Shown piece by piece: positions 34,146 to 45,009 of a stretch of DNA of 64,000 nt. A program made the position numbers and the translations under genes. The notes under the pieces are model-generated. The model saw only the letters and a list, made by a program, of their open reading frames with translations. It searched no databases and was not told where the DNA came from. This stretch comes from Ophioderma brevispina (lineage: Eukaryota > Echinodermata > Ophiuroidea > Amphilepidida > Ophiodermatidae), in the NCBI GenBank assembly GCA_023653785.1, contig JAMKCH010088190.1:85503-149502 (forward strand). The letters are read 5' to 3'. Each line of letters begins with the position of its first letter. Position 1 is the first letter of the stretch.

Positions 34146-34605
34146 GACCATTCTACTTATTATCCATGGACAATAATATGATTTTTCTTGCAATCGTCGT
34201 TGACGGTATTTATTTTATACAGCTGTATCCGACGAAAAACAGTGTTACAACCGAGTTCGCATGGAAGTAAATGGGCGACATTAAAACAAACCTGGAGGAA
34301 AACTATCAAATGTTTAATTATCTGAAACTTGATTAAAACACGGTATTACAAATATTATGGGAGCAATATATCTGAATTTCCACATGGTAACCAAGGATAA
34401 TGTGAAATGGATCAAATCCAATAATTCGAAGCCAATCATATAATTTTATGACAATTTCAACTTATTTCAAAGATTTTTAATTGAATTAATGGTTGTGAGA
34501 ATTTGATCCGTAAAGTGAATAAAAACCGTACGATAAAAACCACCATGTAATAAGCGTTGTTGGCGTGTGCGTCTTTCAAGAACGAGGTCATTAATGATAT
34601 TCTAC

Positions 34606-34800
34606 TTAAGGAGAACCTGTACCAAGATTAACTTACACAATATACACTATAAAATCAATTATTTGAACACATATGGAGTGGTTTCATGAGAAAATGGGAA
34701 TATCAGTACTAACCATAAAACGCATTAAAACCATTTTATCTGACAATGCGCTATTGAAATTCGCGCTAGTGTAATATGGGAATGTATTTGGTTATCGTAC
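34606..34800. mobile_element. TTAA-type MITE family E, partial copy
   Basis: TTAA then GGAGAACCTGTACCAAGATT, ACTTACACAATATACACTAT and GAACACATATGGAGTGGTTT follow the same order as the inverted right arm of 63225-63663. The far terminus was not recognised. Confidence 0.6.
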
Positions 34801-34848
34801 GGAGGCACCGGAGCGTAATACAAACTTCACACATGATACTTTCATAAT

Positions 34849-36611
34849 AGTTAAGTCAAAATCCTCCAATTCCGTTACTAATCTTTGGCAAGTAAGGTTT
34901 GACGATGCGTTGGACTTCAAGGATATTGTAGAAAGATTTAGGCCCACGTCCCTCAGGAAAATGTCGGCCAATTTCCACAGGAGAGAGGTAAAAGTTGCTG
35001 CCGGGTAATTTTAAATAATGAGCCCAAATACGTTTAGTATAGACTCAAAATGTTCATGTGGTTAACCAAGAGTAAAAAAGTCTATTATGGTGACCTGTCT
35101 GTAAAATGCACCGCTATGAAGATATACAACAAAAAGGTATTGGTAAAACATTATTCAGCAACGGTCATGGTCTAGACAGGGTAGTTAAAAAAAAAAAACT
35201 TGACCCACAGTTGTGTCCGCCATTTTGAATTTGTAAGATACATATGTCTAACATTAGGTGGTATCATCTGAAAGCTTATTTCGTGTCTTTATTTGCTCAA
35301 AGATCATTCGCATCGGTTAGGCATAGACCGAGCTACAGTTGTTTGGACCAAGGAGTATGTTTGAGCTCTGGCCACGGATTCACATTACATGAACGGGGTC
35401 CAGCGAGGCAAATCAGTGTCCAGAAGAACATCGGGCTATTTATTGACTGCCAGTACGAATAAATCTGACGCTTATGTACCCCACCAAATTCAGCACAATG
35501 ATCATCGATGCCCTTCTTAACGTTTCTACGTCCTCATTCACCCATAAAAATGATTTGCAACATAAATTAACTTGATACATGTATCAGTTTCTAGCGGTTT
35601 CTGGAGGAGTTGAATGAGTCATACCATATGAAGGAAACAGACTAGGTGACAAACCTTTTGAGGGATTAAGTATATGTTCTTATTTGTACACTAAAATATG
35701 CCACATCTTGAAAAAAAAGGGTTTCAAATAAAACTTACCATTATCACTATTATTTACACCATTAAGATACCACTTTATTGACTAAACATGTAGACATGCC
35801 CTTATCATCATTTTGGGAGTATTTGTTTAGGTGGCCACCGTGCATTCAATGGGAATACTGTGGATAGGGGTTAAAAGCTGACTATTGATTCAAAAGACTG
35901 TACTCAGCCTATACTTATCAGATTGGAATTATCTTTGCAGCAAATTAAAATAATGAAATAGTCTTTTCCGATATACCCATATCTAGATATATTTTATTCT
36001 AAAAATTCAAATGGCGGACACCACTGGGGTCAGTTTTTTGACTCAACCCTGTAACTGGTTTGATTGAGTTTAAAAGTATCTAAAAATTTATTCAAATTAC
36101 ATTAATTTAATTAGGTTGGGTAATTTGTCCCCCTTTTCCCCGTGTTACATGGGAGGGGGAACTTTCCCCACATGCTTCAATGGGGGACAAATTTCCAGAT
36201 GCTACAAGTGATACGGTCGAACCCTACATAATTTATTCAAATGTAATTATCAAATTTTTAAAGATCCTTTTAAACTCAATCAAACAAGTATAAGACCTTG
36301 ACCTTTGCTGATAAACATTTGACTTTTATCCTATTTTTGCTGTATATCTCCATACCTCTGCATTTAACAGACAGTCACCATAGCTTTTGTACTTCTTGTT
36401 ACCACACGAACATTTTGAGCTATACTAAACGTTATTGGACATTATTTAATTTACCCCTGTAGAAACGTTACCCCCCTCCTGTGGAAATTCCCGACATTTT
36501 CCAGAGGGACATGTGGGTTTAAAACCTTCTAAAATGTTCCTTATGACTCAAATCATCCGCAAACCTTACTTGCCAAAGATTGGTCACGGAATTAAGGATT
36601 TTGACTTAACT
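34849..36611. mobile_element. fold-back element F, copy 1, split by an 875-bp insertion
   Basis: Outer ends AGTTAAGTCAAAATCC / GGATTTTGACTTAACT are flanked by ATAAT on both sides (34844-34848, 36612-36616). Left arm 34849-35176 pairs with about 36270-36611 (GGAAAATGTCGGCCAATTTC with its inverse, TGTTCATGTGG with CCACACGAACA). The centre has GGGAGGGGGAACTTTCCCC near 36148. Compared with copy 2 (51987-52892), the segment 35177-36051 is extra. Confidence 0.85.
35177..36051. mobile_element. CAGGGT-ended element nested in fold-back F
   Basis: Left CAGGGTAGTTAAAAAAA with CTTGACCCACAGTTGTGTCC and right GGACACCACTGGGGTCAG with CTCAACCCTG are inverted repeats of about 50 bp, sharing GTGTCCGCCATTTTGAATTT. 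CAGGG-type ends suggest hAT. No clean 8-bp duplication was found (flanks GGTCTAGA and TAACTGGT). A 72-codon frame at 35244-35462 has no recognisable motif. Confidence 0.75.
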
Positions 36612-36619
36612 ATAATGTG

Positions 36620-37005
36620 TATTGTCATGGCATGTATGACGCAAACGTGCCCGGTTCGTATCGCATAACGTTATACACTAGCGCGACTCTTTAAAATAGC
36701 ACATGTCCCAGACGAGCTGTTTTTTAATTCATTGTTAGGGTTAATATAATTCTGTTTTTTTCTATGAAACCGCTCGATATATGGTCAAAATAATTAGTTG
36801 ATATGGTATATTGGTTTCATAATTATTCCTGTACGTTTGAGTAAATTGCTATAGGCCTACCAAGGTAATACAAAAATTTAAACGGTTAATTTCTGGCTAT
36901 ACCAACTATTCACTTGGTCCAAGTTGGGTAATTATCAAATTAACCCTAATGGACTTTGACCATCTTGAGTCATATATTTGGGTATGGTGTTTCGTACGTG
37001 CGTTT
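36620..37005. other. nothing recognised
   Basis: No supported feature; TAGGCCTA at 36852-36859. Confidence 0.4.
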
Positions 37006-37009
37006 GCGT

Positions 37010-37215
37010 ACGATCGCAAGTGTAACTTCACTTCCTCTTTTTGAAAGTAAAACTATATACCTTGTTAAAGCTCTCGCGTGCACTGCGTGTGTTTGCGTGC
37101 GTACGTGCGAGCGCGAGTGTAACTTCAATTCCTCTTTTCTTTTTTGAAAGTAAAACTACCCTGTTAAACCTCGCGCGTGCGTGTTTGCGTGCGTGTTTGC
37201 GTGCGTACGTGCGAT
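37010..37215 (+). repeat. two tandem units of about 100 bp with GCGTGT/GCGTAC tracts
   Basis: GTAACTTCACTTCCTCTTTT ... AAGTAAAACTA ... CTCGCGTGC recurs as GTAACTTCAATTCCTCTTTT ... AAGTAAAACTA ... CTCGCGCGTGC. The alternating purine-pyrimidine runs (GCGTGTTTGCGTGCGT) could favour Z-DNA. Confidence 0.85.
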
Positions 37216-37219
37216 TTCA

Positions 37220-38090
37220 GTAAGGGTTCTTTTCATTATGTCTGAATATTTTTTCATGCCATTATATCCCTTTAAAGCCAAAAGCCCAATGACGATTTTC
37301 CCATATTCAAAATTTCTTAAATGTGTACCATATTCAGAACAAAAGACTTTCAGTTTCATATCAAGTTAGTACTGACAGATTTCTGCATTTTCTTTGGCTC
37401 ACCCTGTTCACACCCAAGCTTGAGAATTACGAAACACAATCATAATAATGGTGCAAGTGTAATAAAGACGATAAGCCCATAGCGCAATCTGTGATGATTC
37501 TCGCTTCCCTTTACAATTCCATATACCCCCCGCCACCGCTGCCAGCACAGTTATCAAGTCGCCAAATCAAGCGGACACAAATCCGCACGCGGACTACAAG
37601 ATTCCGCCCAGTGAAGCGAGAGAAATACGACAATCCTCCTTCGCAGCGCACGAGCAAATACGACATGGGTTTTGGCGCTAAATCCTTTTCATTTTGATCA
37701 AACACCTCTTTACCGACAAGACGAACGCACTCGGTATAACATTAATTTTATTATTACGTGAGGGGAAGAATGGTGTTGATTTTTGCGATGATCTTGCCAC
37801 AAACGACTTGTCATATGGATTTAGTTCTCGCAGATTTGCGGCGATGATAATGATGATTATTAGTGCTATGCACTTTAGAAGTACATTTCTTTTAAGGATG
37901 GGCTGTCTGGCTTTGTTTTATCACTATAAACGCAATTCAACGTAACTATATGTCACTTTCGTAATTCGTAAGGGGAATTTGTTCAAAATATAGTTAAAAC
38001 CTATGGCTTGAATTTAACAGTTATCACGAGAATGACCTTTTTTTGATATAGATTTTTCCACTGGTCCGAAATATATGTGACATTCTTATT
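37220..38090. other. no gene supported
   Basis: Open frames at 37491-37697 and 37694-37945 (+) and 37511-37705 (-) show no recognised domain. Composition around 37540-37640 is richer in CpG than its surroundings. Confidence 0.35.
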
Positions 38091-38094
38091 CAGT

Positions 38095-38230
38095 GGGCGG
38101 GGTTTAATAAGCAAACACGCAAGATCATTGGTTGTTGCCTATCTTATATGAGACGATATTAGATAGTGCGTCGTCGCGCAAGTGTTTACGCGCGCGTGTA
38201 TAAGGTTACGCAGTGCACGCAGCTAGTACG
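38095..38230 (+). promoter_or_regulatory. promoter-like patch: GC box, CCAAT box, TATA-like, CpG-rich
   Basis: GGGCGGGG at 38095-38102, ATTGG (inverted CCAAT) at 38127-38131 and TATAAGG at 38199-38205 occur in conventional order on the plus strand, in a CpG-dense patch (GCGTCGTCGCGCAAGTG, ACGCGCGCG). A start site would fall near 38230. No recognisable first exon follows, so this may be chance. Confidence 0.3.
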
Positions 38231-38239
38231 GGTTGGTTC

Positions 38240-39190
38240 ATTTTTGACAGCGGGGGAATATTTTCGGTGATTAAAACAACCAAAACTAAATAAGAATGAC
38301 ACCTCGGGAATATAACTTCGGGTATATAGGCCTATATAATTATAAAACTATGACAGCTATTTTCGAGTAACTTTTTCATGTTAATGATTAACCTTTATGG
38401 TCAGAGCTCATGATGCCCTTATGTCACCAATCCTAATAATAATTGTTACAGCTATATGCGCTATACTTCACATCCTATTACATTAATTTCCTTAATTTGA
38501 AGGTTCCGATATAAGTTCAACCAACAGCTACCAACGTCCGAGCTGTATGCAATTTACCATGATGCCGCAGTTTACACGCCGCACATTTACCGCCGCGAGG
38601 CGCAAACCTGCCCACCAGCATACTATACCCCCTTAGGCCATGACCACTCCTATATCTCCCAAAGGGGGCCACTCTATACACGCGACATGCAGTGACACAA
38701 AAATCAACAGGGAGCTGGCCAAAAGGGCAATTACAGTCGCATTATGTTGTAACTAAATTGAAAACTACCAGCCCGAAATGAGCTTTTTCCTGCACCGGTT
38801 GTACAGTCATTTACACGGGCTTTAATTGGATGACAATCGCCATTCAACATTTTCAGGCATCCTTACGGGCTCAACCGTGCTTGTATAGAAATTACACTGA
38901 ATGTCCAAGCCTTCGGGTCTAATAATGACAACTTTGATGGCCTTTTCTATCCAATTTTACATCTCATTTGATCCCCGAAGCTACAGCCAAACTGTCCGAA
39001 TCAATATCTTGATTACGATTGGTAACAACCACTGTTGCTTTTGGTGATTTGGCCGCCGGCGCTGCGTGACCAGTGACAAAACGCTGATTAACAGAACTGA
39101 TTTGATTTCTTATACACTTTTCAAACTTGCTGGTATAAATTAAGATGCCTTTATATATATGCCATTCATATCAAAAGTACGTTTTTCTAT
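38240..39190. other. nothing recognised
   Basis: No gene or repeat supported. TAGGCCTA at 38327-38334. Confidence 0.4.
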
Positions 39191-39205
39191 TTCCTTCAAA
39201 ACTTA

Positions 39206-39305
39206 AAATTTGTTGTTATCCCGAAATTCGGCTTGAAATCATTTTAAACAGGTCCAAATTTGTTGTTATCCCGAAATTCGGCTAGAAATCATTTTAAACA
39301 GGTCC
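39206..39305 (+). repeat. perfect tandem duplication, 2 x 50 bp
   Basis: Units 39206-39255 and 39256-39305 start AAATTTGTTGTTATCCCG and differ at one base (GGCTTG versus GGCTAG). Confidence 0.95.
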
Positions 39306-39449
39306 AGTACGGGAACTTTGATTCTTAGAGATTTTGGCCCGAAATCATGCTCCAGGAGCATATATTTTCAACTCGTCTCATAGGGGCGCTATTTATTATG
39401 TGTGCGCTTTATTCCGTTAATGTTTATATTGAAGTATTACAAAAGAACG

Positions 39450-39540
39450 ACTTCCTGCCGGCTCGGATTGCGTGGCGTGTGTCTGTGGGCGCTCGTCTTG
39501 TAGTCTAAAGATCGTGGGTTCGATTCCCACTCCAGGAACA
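39450..39540 (+). pseudogene. tRNA-like remnant (intact T arm)
   Basis: GTGGGTTCGATTCCCAC is a perfect T-arm/B box, preceded by a TCTTGTAGTCTAAAGA anticodon-like hairpin. TCCTG and CAGGA at the ends can pair as a short acceptor. The D arm is missing or scrambled. Decayed tRNA or SINE head. Confidence 0.45.
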
Positions 39541-39933
39541 AAATTTAGTTTATGATTTTATTTGTATTTTAGAGTTGGAGATTGGAATCATAAAAACATC
39601 AAGAGTTGTGGATTGAAGCAGAAAAATATTGAATAGCTGCCTTATGAGATAATAAGACTGGTCATGGTCATGGTCATGGAGCATGATTTCGGGCCAGAAT
39701 CTCCGACGTGCCAGACGTTTGCCGATAAAGTATGAACCAACCTTAACACACGCCAGATAAGTTTGATAAAAGTCGCAATGTAGTGACGACCCGCAGTGAC
39801 GAGTTATTATTAGCCTCAGATGGACGCTGAGGCTAAGAAAGAGAAAAATTCTCACGGTACTTGCACACACCGTTCATAAAGCCAACAGGCGGGAATTCAA
39901 TGCAGTGTGAATACTAAGGTCCGTATGCACAAT

Positions 39934-40142
39934 TTAGACCAGGTCTAAAGTTAGACCTGGTCTAAGTGTAATTTAGTCCCACCAGAAAAGACATTTTCCT
40001 TTGCATTGACATGAGGTATTTTGTGTTTATTTTGAAATTCGCATCTCTATTTTTGACATTTGCTATTTACTTTTTGAAGAAAAGGTGAATAACTGTCGAT
40101 TTTGGACAACATTAATATTGACTTACCAGGTCTAACTTTAAT
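39934..40142. repeat. TTAGACCTGGTCTAA inverted-repeat element
   Basis: TTAGACCAGGTCTAA-ag-TTAGACCTGGTCTAA (39934-39965) is a perfect 15-bp hairpin with a 2-nt loop. Its inner part TAAAGTTAGACCTGG is repeated inverted as CCAGGTCTAACTTTA at about 40126-40140, giving an element-like block of about 200 bp. Confidence 0.65.
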
Positions 40143-40154
40143 CTTATGACAACT

Positions 40155-40176
40155 AACGGCGACTCAAGTCGCCGTT
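40155..40176. repeat. perfect hairpin AACGGCGACT-ca-AGTCGCCGTT
   Basis: A 10-bp stem with a 2-nt loop at the left boundary of duplicate copy A. Copy B starts inside the right arm of this hairpin (GCCGTTC). Confidence 0.85.
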
Positions 40177-40755
40177 CAAAATTACTATATGTCAATTTTT
40201 GCTTCATAAATGTAAAAAAGTCTTCATTTTCCTGGGCACATTGAGAATTAGCATAAAAATGCAATTAAATGAGTCGAAACAAGCCTATAGGCCTTGTTGG
40301 TGTTCTTAGATGGCTTTCCAAATCACCTGCAAGCATTTGGAAGGCCACCTCTAAAGCCACTGAATTATGTGTTACAAACGTATATAAAACTGGCCAGGGT
40401 CCAAAGGGTTAAACTTGGCCTAATTTTTTGTGCATATGGACCTAAAGTTCCAAGAGATATTTTCATCTTGTTGCTAATGCATGCACAGTTCTGCTTATAA
40501 CCCTGCTCGACCCGCGGAGATCGGCGTTTCTCTTCAAAATTTAACAAACAATTGAAAATTAGGAATTTCATTACCACATGCATGAAAAATACAATCAAAT
40601 GAGTCCAAACAAGCCAGTGTTAGTTTTTTTATGTGGTCATTGGGGAAGCCATTGCCTATAATATAATAATAGTCGGAACCTATTGGGTTTATACCTCATC
40701 GGCAGACTCTGCAGACGATAGCCTTTCGAACATGATTTTTACGCAACACGTATAG
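40171..40755 (+). repeat. 0.59-kb duplicated segment, copy A
   Basis: Nearly identical (about 98% by eye) to 40892-41479 from GCCGTTCAAAATTACTATAT to CAACACGTATAG. It has a more diverged relative at 26540-26770. No coding potential recognised. Confidence 0.95.
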
Positions 40756-40869
40756 ATGATGTGACATTTGTTTATGTTTATGGCGCCCCCTGTTGGTGTA
40801 AGAGAGAAACTGGCAGGCAAAAGCACCTATACTTTGCATGGGGAAATTCTGTTTTTTGCTGTAACTTTT

Positions 40870-40891
40870 GTTTTTTTTTTTTTTTTTTTTT
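40870..40891. repeat. T21 homopolymer at the boundary of copy B
   Basis: A run of 21 T directly precedes the first base of copy B. Read on the minus strand, copy B therefore ends in an A tract. Confidence 0.95.
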
Positions 40892-41479
40892 GCCGTTCAA
40901 AATTACTATATGTCAATTTTTGCTTCATAAATGTAAAAAAGTCTTCATTTTCCTGGGCACATTGAGAATTAGCATAAAAATGCAATTAAATGAGTCGAAA
41001 CAAGCCTATAGGCCTTGTTGGTGTTCTTAGATGGCTTTCCAAATCACCTGCAAGCATTTGGAAGGCCACCTCTAAAGCCACTGAATTATGTGTTACAAAC
41101 GTATATAAAACTGGCCAGGGTCCAAAGGGTTAAACTTGGCCTAATTTTTTGTGCATATGGACCTAAAGTTCCAAGAGATATTTTCATCTTGTTGCTAATG
41201 CCTGCACAGTTCTGCTTAGGCCTATAACCCTGCTCGACCCGCGGAGATCGGCGTTTCTCTTCAAAATTTAACAAACAATTGAAAATTAGGAACATTACCA
41301 CATGCATGAAAAATACAATCAAATGAGTCCAAACAAGCCAGTGTTAGTTTTTTTATGTGGTCATTGGGGAAGCCATTGTCTATAATATAATAATAGTCGG
41401 AACCTATTGGGTTTATACTTCATCGGCAGACTCTGCAGACGATAGCCTTTCGAACATGAATTTTACGCAACACGTATAG
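40892..41479 (+). repeat. 0.59-kb duplicated segment, copy B
   Basis: Differs from copy A by a few substitutions (GCATGC/GCCTGC, TGCC/TGTC), loss of a 4-bp TTTC-type block, and insertion of exactly GGCCTA, which turns GCTTATAACC into GCTTAGGCCTATAACC. Both copies are in direct orientation, 137 bp apart. Confidence 0.95.
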
Positions 41480-41484
41480 GCCTA

Positions 41485-42515
41485 TAGTTCATTCATCCGA
41501 CGCGCAAAGTAAGTTCCAAAGATTTCGTTCGACGTCTACCGATAAGTATGAACTGATGAACCCACCATTGGGTTGAAAGGCTTAATTTTCTCATCAATTT
41601 TCACGGCCAGATTCTCCCACTTGGTGTACCCTATATGTAGTTGGTGTGCGCATGCGCCATACCAAATCCACGGATACAAAGAAAATCAACCTGTGCAGAG
41701 ATGATGTTTTTACTGCCAAGTTCGTGAAATATTTTTGTGACAGCCCAGATATTAGTATAGAAGCACAAGTTTCCCTTTATTGTAGATTCGTCTATACGTC
41801 CACACACATCTGAGTAACCATTTGTATAAATTCAAGTGTTGCAGGTTAGTTCGCAGACCCGCTCGATCGCGCTATATCTTAAGGCCCCTATAGGAGACAA
41901 CAAGATCAACAAAAGAACAGACAGACAAACAAAAGTGGTAAACAGACACGGTGCAGACAGACATACACATAGAGCAAACACGTAAAATATAATCTTTTAC
42001 AAATTTTATTGAAAATAACAGCTATTCAGATCAGGCATTCAATCAGTAATAACGCAAGCGCCTCCGCAGAACAAAAATCTGCACAAATTGCCTCGCGCGC
42101 ATTTGTGTTGGCTAAGTTAACAATTTTGTAGTGAGAAAATTAACAAAAACAAAAGCAGGATTAAAACGGATAAAACGACTAATTTGAACTTCCCTCTTTC
42201 TCATAATATTTTGCCTTGCGAGGGGCTAGGCCCTCTAGGTGTTTAGTGTCCGTTGTTTACTGCGATTAACACGGCGCTATTTCGAAATAGTGTTTTCAAT
42301 GTAAACAAATCCGAGGAAACGCGTTGATGAATTATTTCATCGGCGATATTCACGGTTAATTTTCCACTGTGTTCACGGTATTCTAATCGCGGGCTGAATA
42401 GCTGCCGTTTAAATTTCTCAAATCTGTGAAGAATACTTCTTCGAAAGAGCTGCTCTTCTTCCCGCAGGTGTACGTCTTTCAGTCTGTCGGTCCGCCTGTC
42501 ATCAAAACTTCATGG
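41485..42515. other. nothing recognised
   Basis: Unique-looking sequence; a CAGACAGACAAAC-rich patch at 41910-41980. No gene or element ends. Confidence 0.4.
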
Positions 42516-42518
42516 CTT

Positions 42519-42700
42519 TACATGTAAAAATGGTGTCTTGGCAAAAGACACTTCTTGTGTCATCAGTTTTGAGACATGTATCTATTTAGACACAAAGACA
42601 TGTCTCAATGCAAGACATGTTCATATGTCACGTCTCTTTGCAAGACATGTTCGAATGGCATGTCTCTTTGCAATACACTAATTTGCAAGTCATGTTCTTT
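42519..42700. mobile_element. AGACATG-rich MITE, family P copy 4 (truncated)
   Basis: Starts ACATGTAAAAATGGTGTCTT, followed by GGCAAAAGACACTTCTTGTG as in copy 1. It stops after CTAATTTGCAAGTCATGTTC, with no right terminus. It holds three exact p53-type decamers at 42596-42605, 42613-42622 and 42643-42652. Confidence 0.75.
42596..42622. promoter_or_regulatory. p53-family-like response element
   Basis: AGACATGTCT and AGACATGTTC both fit RRRCWWGYYY and are separated by 7 nt, within the 0-13 nt spacing of full p53 sites. A third decamer follows at 42643. This is a sequence match only. Confidence 0.4.
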
Positions 42701-42904
42701 TTTTAAAAAAGATTCATATAATGACATAGAGGAGGTGGACGAAAGGCCAAAAAAGGCCAGAAAATACCCTTTTTCAAATATTGCACATAATTTACATTTA
42801 AAGAAATGATGTTCATATTGAAATAAATACCTCACACATACACTTAACACACAATACAAGCACACACCCCAGATATTATTATTCAACATTTGATAACAAA
42901 TTTG

Positions 42905-43560
42905 ATATAAAAATGCTTGACTGTTTAATGGCTAACGCTGAGAATTCTACAGAAGAATTGAAAGGATTGGTCCAGATTTTCTATAGCTCGATCAGAAAAA
43001 CCCTTTTTAAGTTTGGGAATACTATAATCATTAGAATTTTTGTGATGTACTTTATTTTGACAAGCATTGATAAGTTTGTTTGCCATGAATCAGTTACTTT
43101 CTGAGGTTTATTGTTATTTGAACCAATTTTGTATCAATTTCACGATGAGAATAGAGAATAGTGGTTTCATCAGCAAACAAATAAATTCCGATACAGAAGA
43201 AGTATACCATTTACATACACTATAAAAGAAGCCGTCCTAGGATTGATCCTTGGGGTACGCCACATATGATATTCATATAATCCGAATCCTTGTCTTGGTA
43301 TATAACGGACATGTAGTTTTCTGTATATAGCTCTTAACTCCCTTAAATGCAAAATGTTCTAATTTGTACAGAAATCATGGCCGATGGTGTCAAAAGCCTT
43401 TGACAATTCTAAAAATACAACAATTTTAAAACTGCATATACTTATTTTGTCACCTAGATCTATTATTGCTATGTAAGTTGAGTGGTTTGGTCGGAATGCA
43501 ATTGCGTTTTGAAGTGTCAAATAAGTGTTAACCAAAGTCATTAATTTCTATTTAGAGCGT
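42905..43560 (-). pseudogene. decayed non-LTR (LINE) reverse transcriptase
   Basis: Minus-strand frames carry reverse transcriptase landmarks in the right order. NAIAFRPNHSTYIAII and LELSKAFDTIGHD lie in 43359-43541, matching the FRPxHST and LDLSKAFDT(V/I)xH motifs. GVPQGSILG lies near 43235-43262. LFADETTILYSHREID lies near 43145-43180, where the catalytic FADD reads FADE. The motifs fall in different frames with stops between, so at least two frameshifts are present. The change of the second active-site Asp to Glu plus the frameshifts make it dead. Best guess is a CR1/L2/Jockey-type LINE. Confidence 0.85.
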
Positions 43561-43818
43561 ACCTGTTTAATTTTAAGATCTAAACACCATGTTTAAGAAC
43601 TTTACACTAAAATGCAAATCGACAGGTATATGTTACATAATTATTCAAGCATGATAATCTTTGCTCACAACTTTGTTTTTATCCGATGTTCTGAACAAGT
43701 CTATAAGATTTAAACAAAGTATAAGGTGGGGGGGGGGTATTTTTGACAGGGAGTATAGATAGGCATTCAAACAGAATAATGGGTTTCATTTTAAGAGTGG
43801 TTAAACTAAGAACATATA

Positions 43819-44211
43819 GGCCAAAAAAAATTGTTTGATTGTCCCTAATCCGACCGCCCCCTAATTTTGGAAATCAGGAAAAAGTTTTTTCCCTTTTAAC
43901 TACACTGGCAAACGAAACCGACCCTATGTCTTTGACAAATTCCTATTTTCTTTTCCAATTTTAACTTTCTGAATGGAAAAAAGATGTTGTTTAAACGTTT
44001 CTCTTCTTATTTTATGCATGTTATTTGGTGTTTATTAATGTACAGTACATTTTTGAGTAAGAATCAACTTGATTTTTAGTTTTTGCTTACTTATTAATAC
44101 AAACAAATTCATGTTTCATAGAGTTTGCTATGACATTAAAAAAAAAAGATTTCCGACCGACCGACCCAACTCTAAAAAGTCATCTATGGACAATAAACAA
44201 TTTTTTTGGCC
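43819..44211. mobile_element. GGCCAAAAAA-ended MITE, copy 2
   Basis: GGCCAAAAAAAATTGTTTGA plus TTGTCC at the left and GGACAATAAACAATTTTTTT plus GGCC at the right are inverted ends of about 26 bp. ATA lies outside each end. A subterminal GACCGACCGACCC zone is present. 393 bp, noncoding; the 88-codon frame at 44069-44335 overlaps its end. Confidence 0.8.
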
Positions 44212-44339
44212 ATATCGTCATGTGCTGCCAGGTTTAAGAAACTCTTATAAGTTATATAACGTTCTTCAGTCAGTGGCTCTGAAATGCTTCTTGAAAAACA
44301 TTCATGAGGCACTGACCAAAAGATTGGCTAAATAGTACG

Positions 44340-45005
44340 TTTGATGAGAATTCTGACAGCTGGAATCTATTGCACTTACGTCCTTGTTGCACTACTTGTT
44401 GACGAATACGGTATGAAAAATCTGTCTACGGTTACAACTTACGTTTTAATTGGCGCGGCTCTATCATTTCCACTATAGCATCTGCCGCATTTTTCAGTTG
44501 TCATGATGATATTTACATTTACTAAAATATTGTTATTCTTATTGGTCACTTTTGATGGGTAACCTTTAATTCTTATTGTTAATTAACTCAGGGCTGTTTC
44601 GTGACAAACGTATAATAACGAGTCCCTTTTTATCTACCAATTCTGGCGAAATGGAAGAAGTAAAATTGGTTATTTTTGTACAATTAATTAATCTTAAAAC
44701 GAAAAAAGCGTCATTTCGTTGACTGGGATGCATAAGTCAAATATTTTTTGATAGACCTTTACGGCACTAATAATAAATAATGAAATAGAAAATCTGGCAG
44801 GAACGGATTAACTTGTTCATTACCTATTTTAAACACTAGAATCCCTATTATTTCTATATACTCTTAACTAATCACTTCTAATGCAACCAATCAAAGCACT
44901 TCTAATGACTTAATCTTATACTTATAATATATAACCTCCGTTCTATGCAATCGGTCCAATGGAATTCGATGATATAATCAAACCTATAACTTCTACAGAT
45001 GACAC
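44340..45005. other. AT-rich, nothing recognised
   Basis: No gene or repeat boundary supported. Confidence 0.4.
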
Positions 45006-45009
45006 TTAA

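Noticed and set aside
36956..37369. Cys/Val/Arg-rich frames around 37 kb
   Set aside because: They translate GCGTGTGC-type tandem repeats.
39450..39540. Functional tRNA gene
   Set aside because: The T arm is perfect but there is no acceptable D arm, and the acceptor pairing is short.
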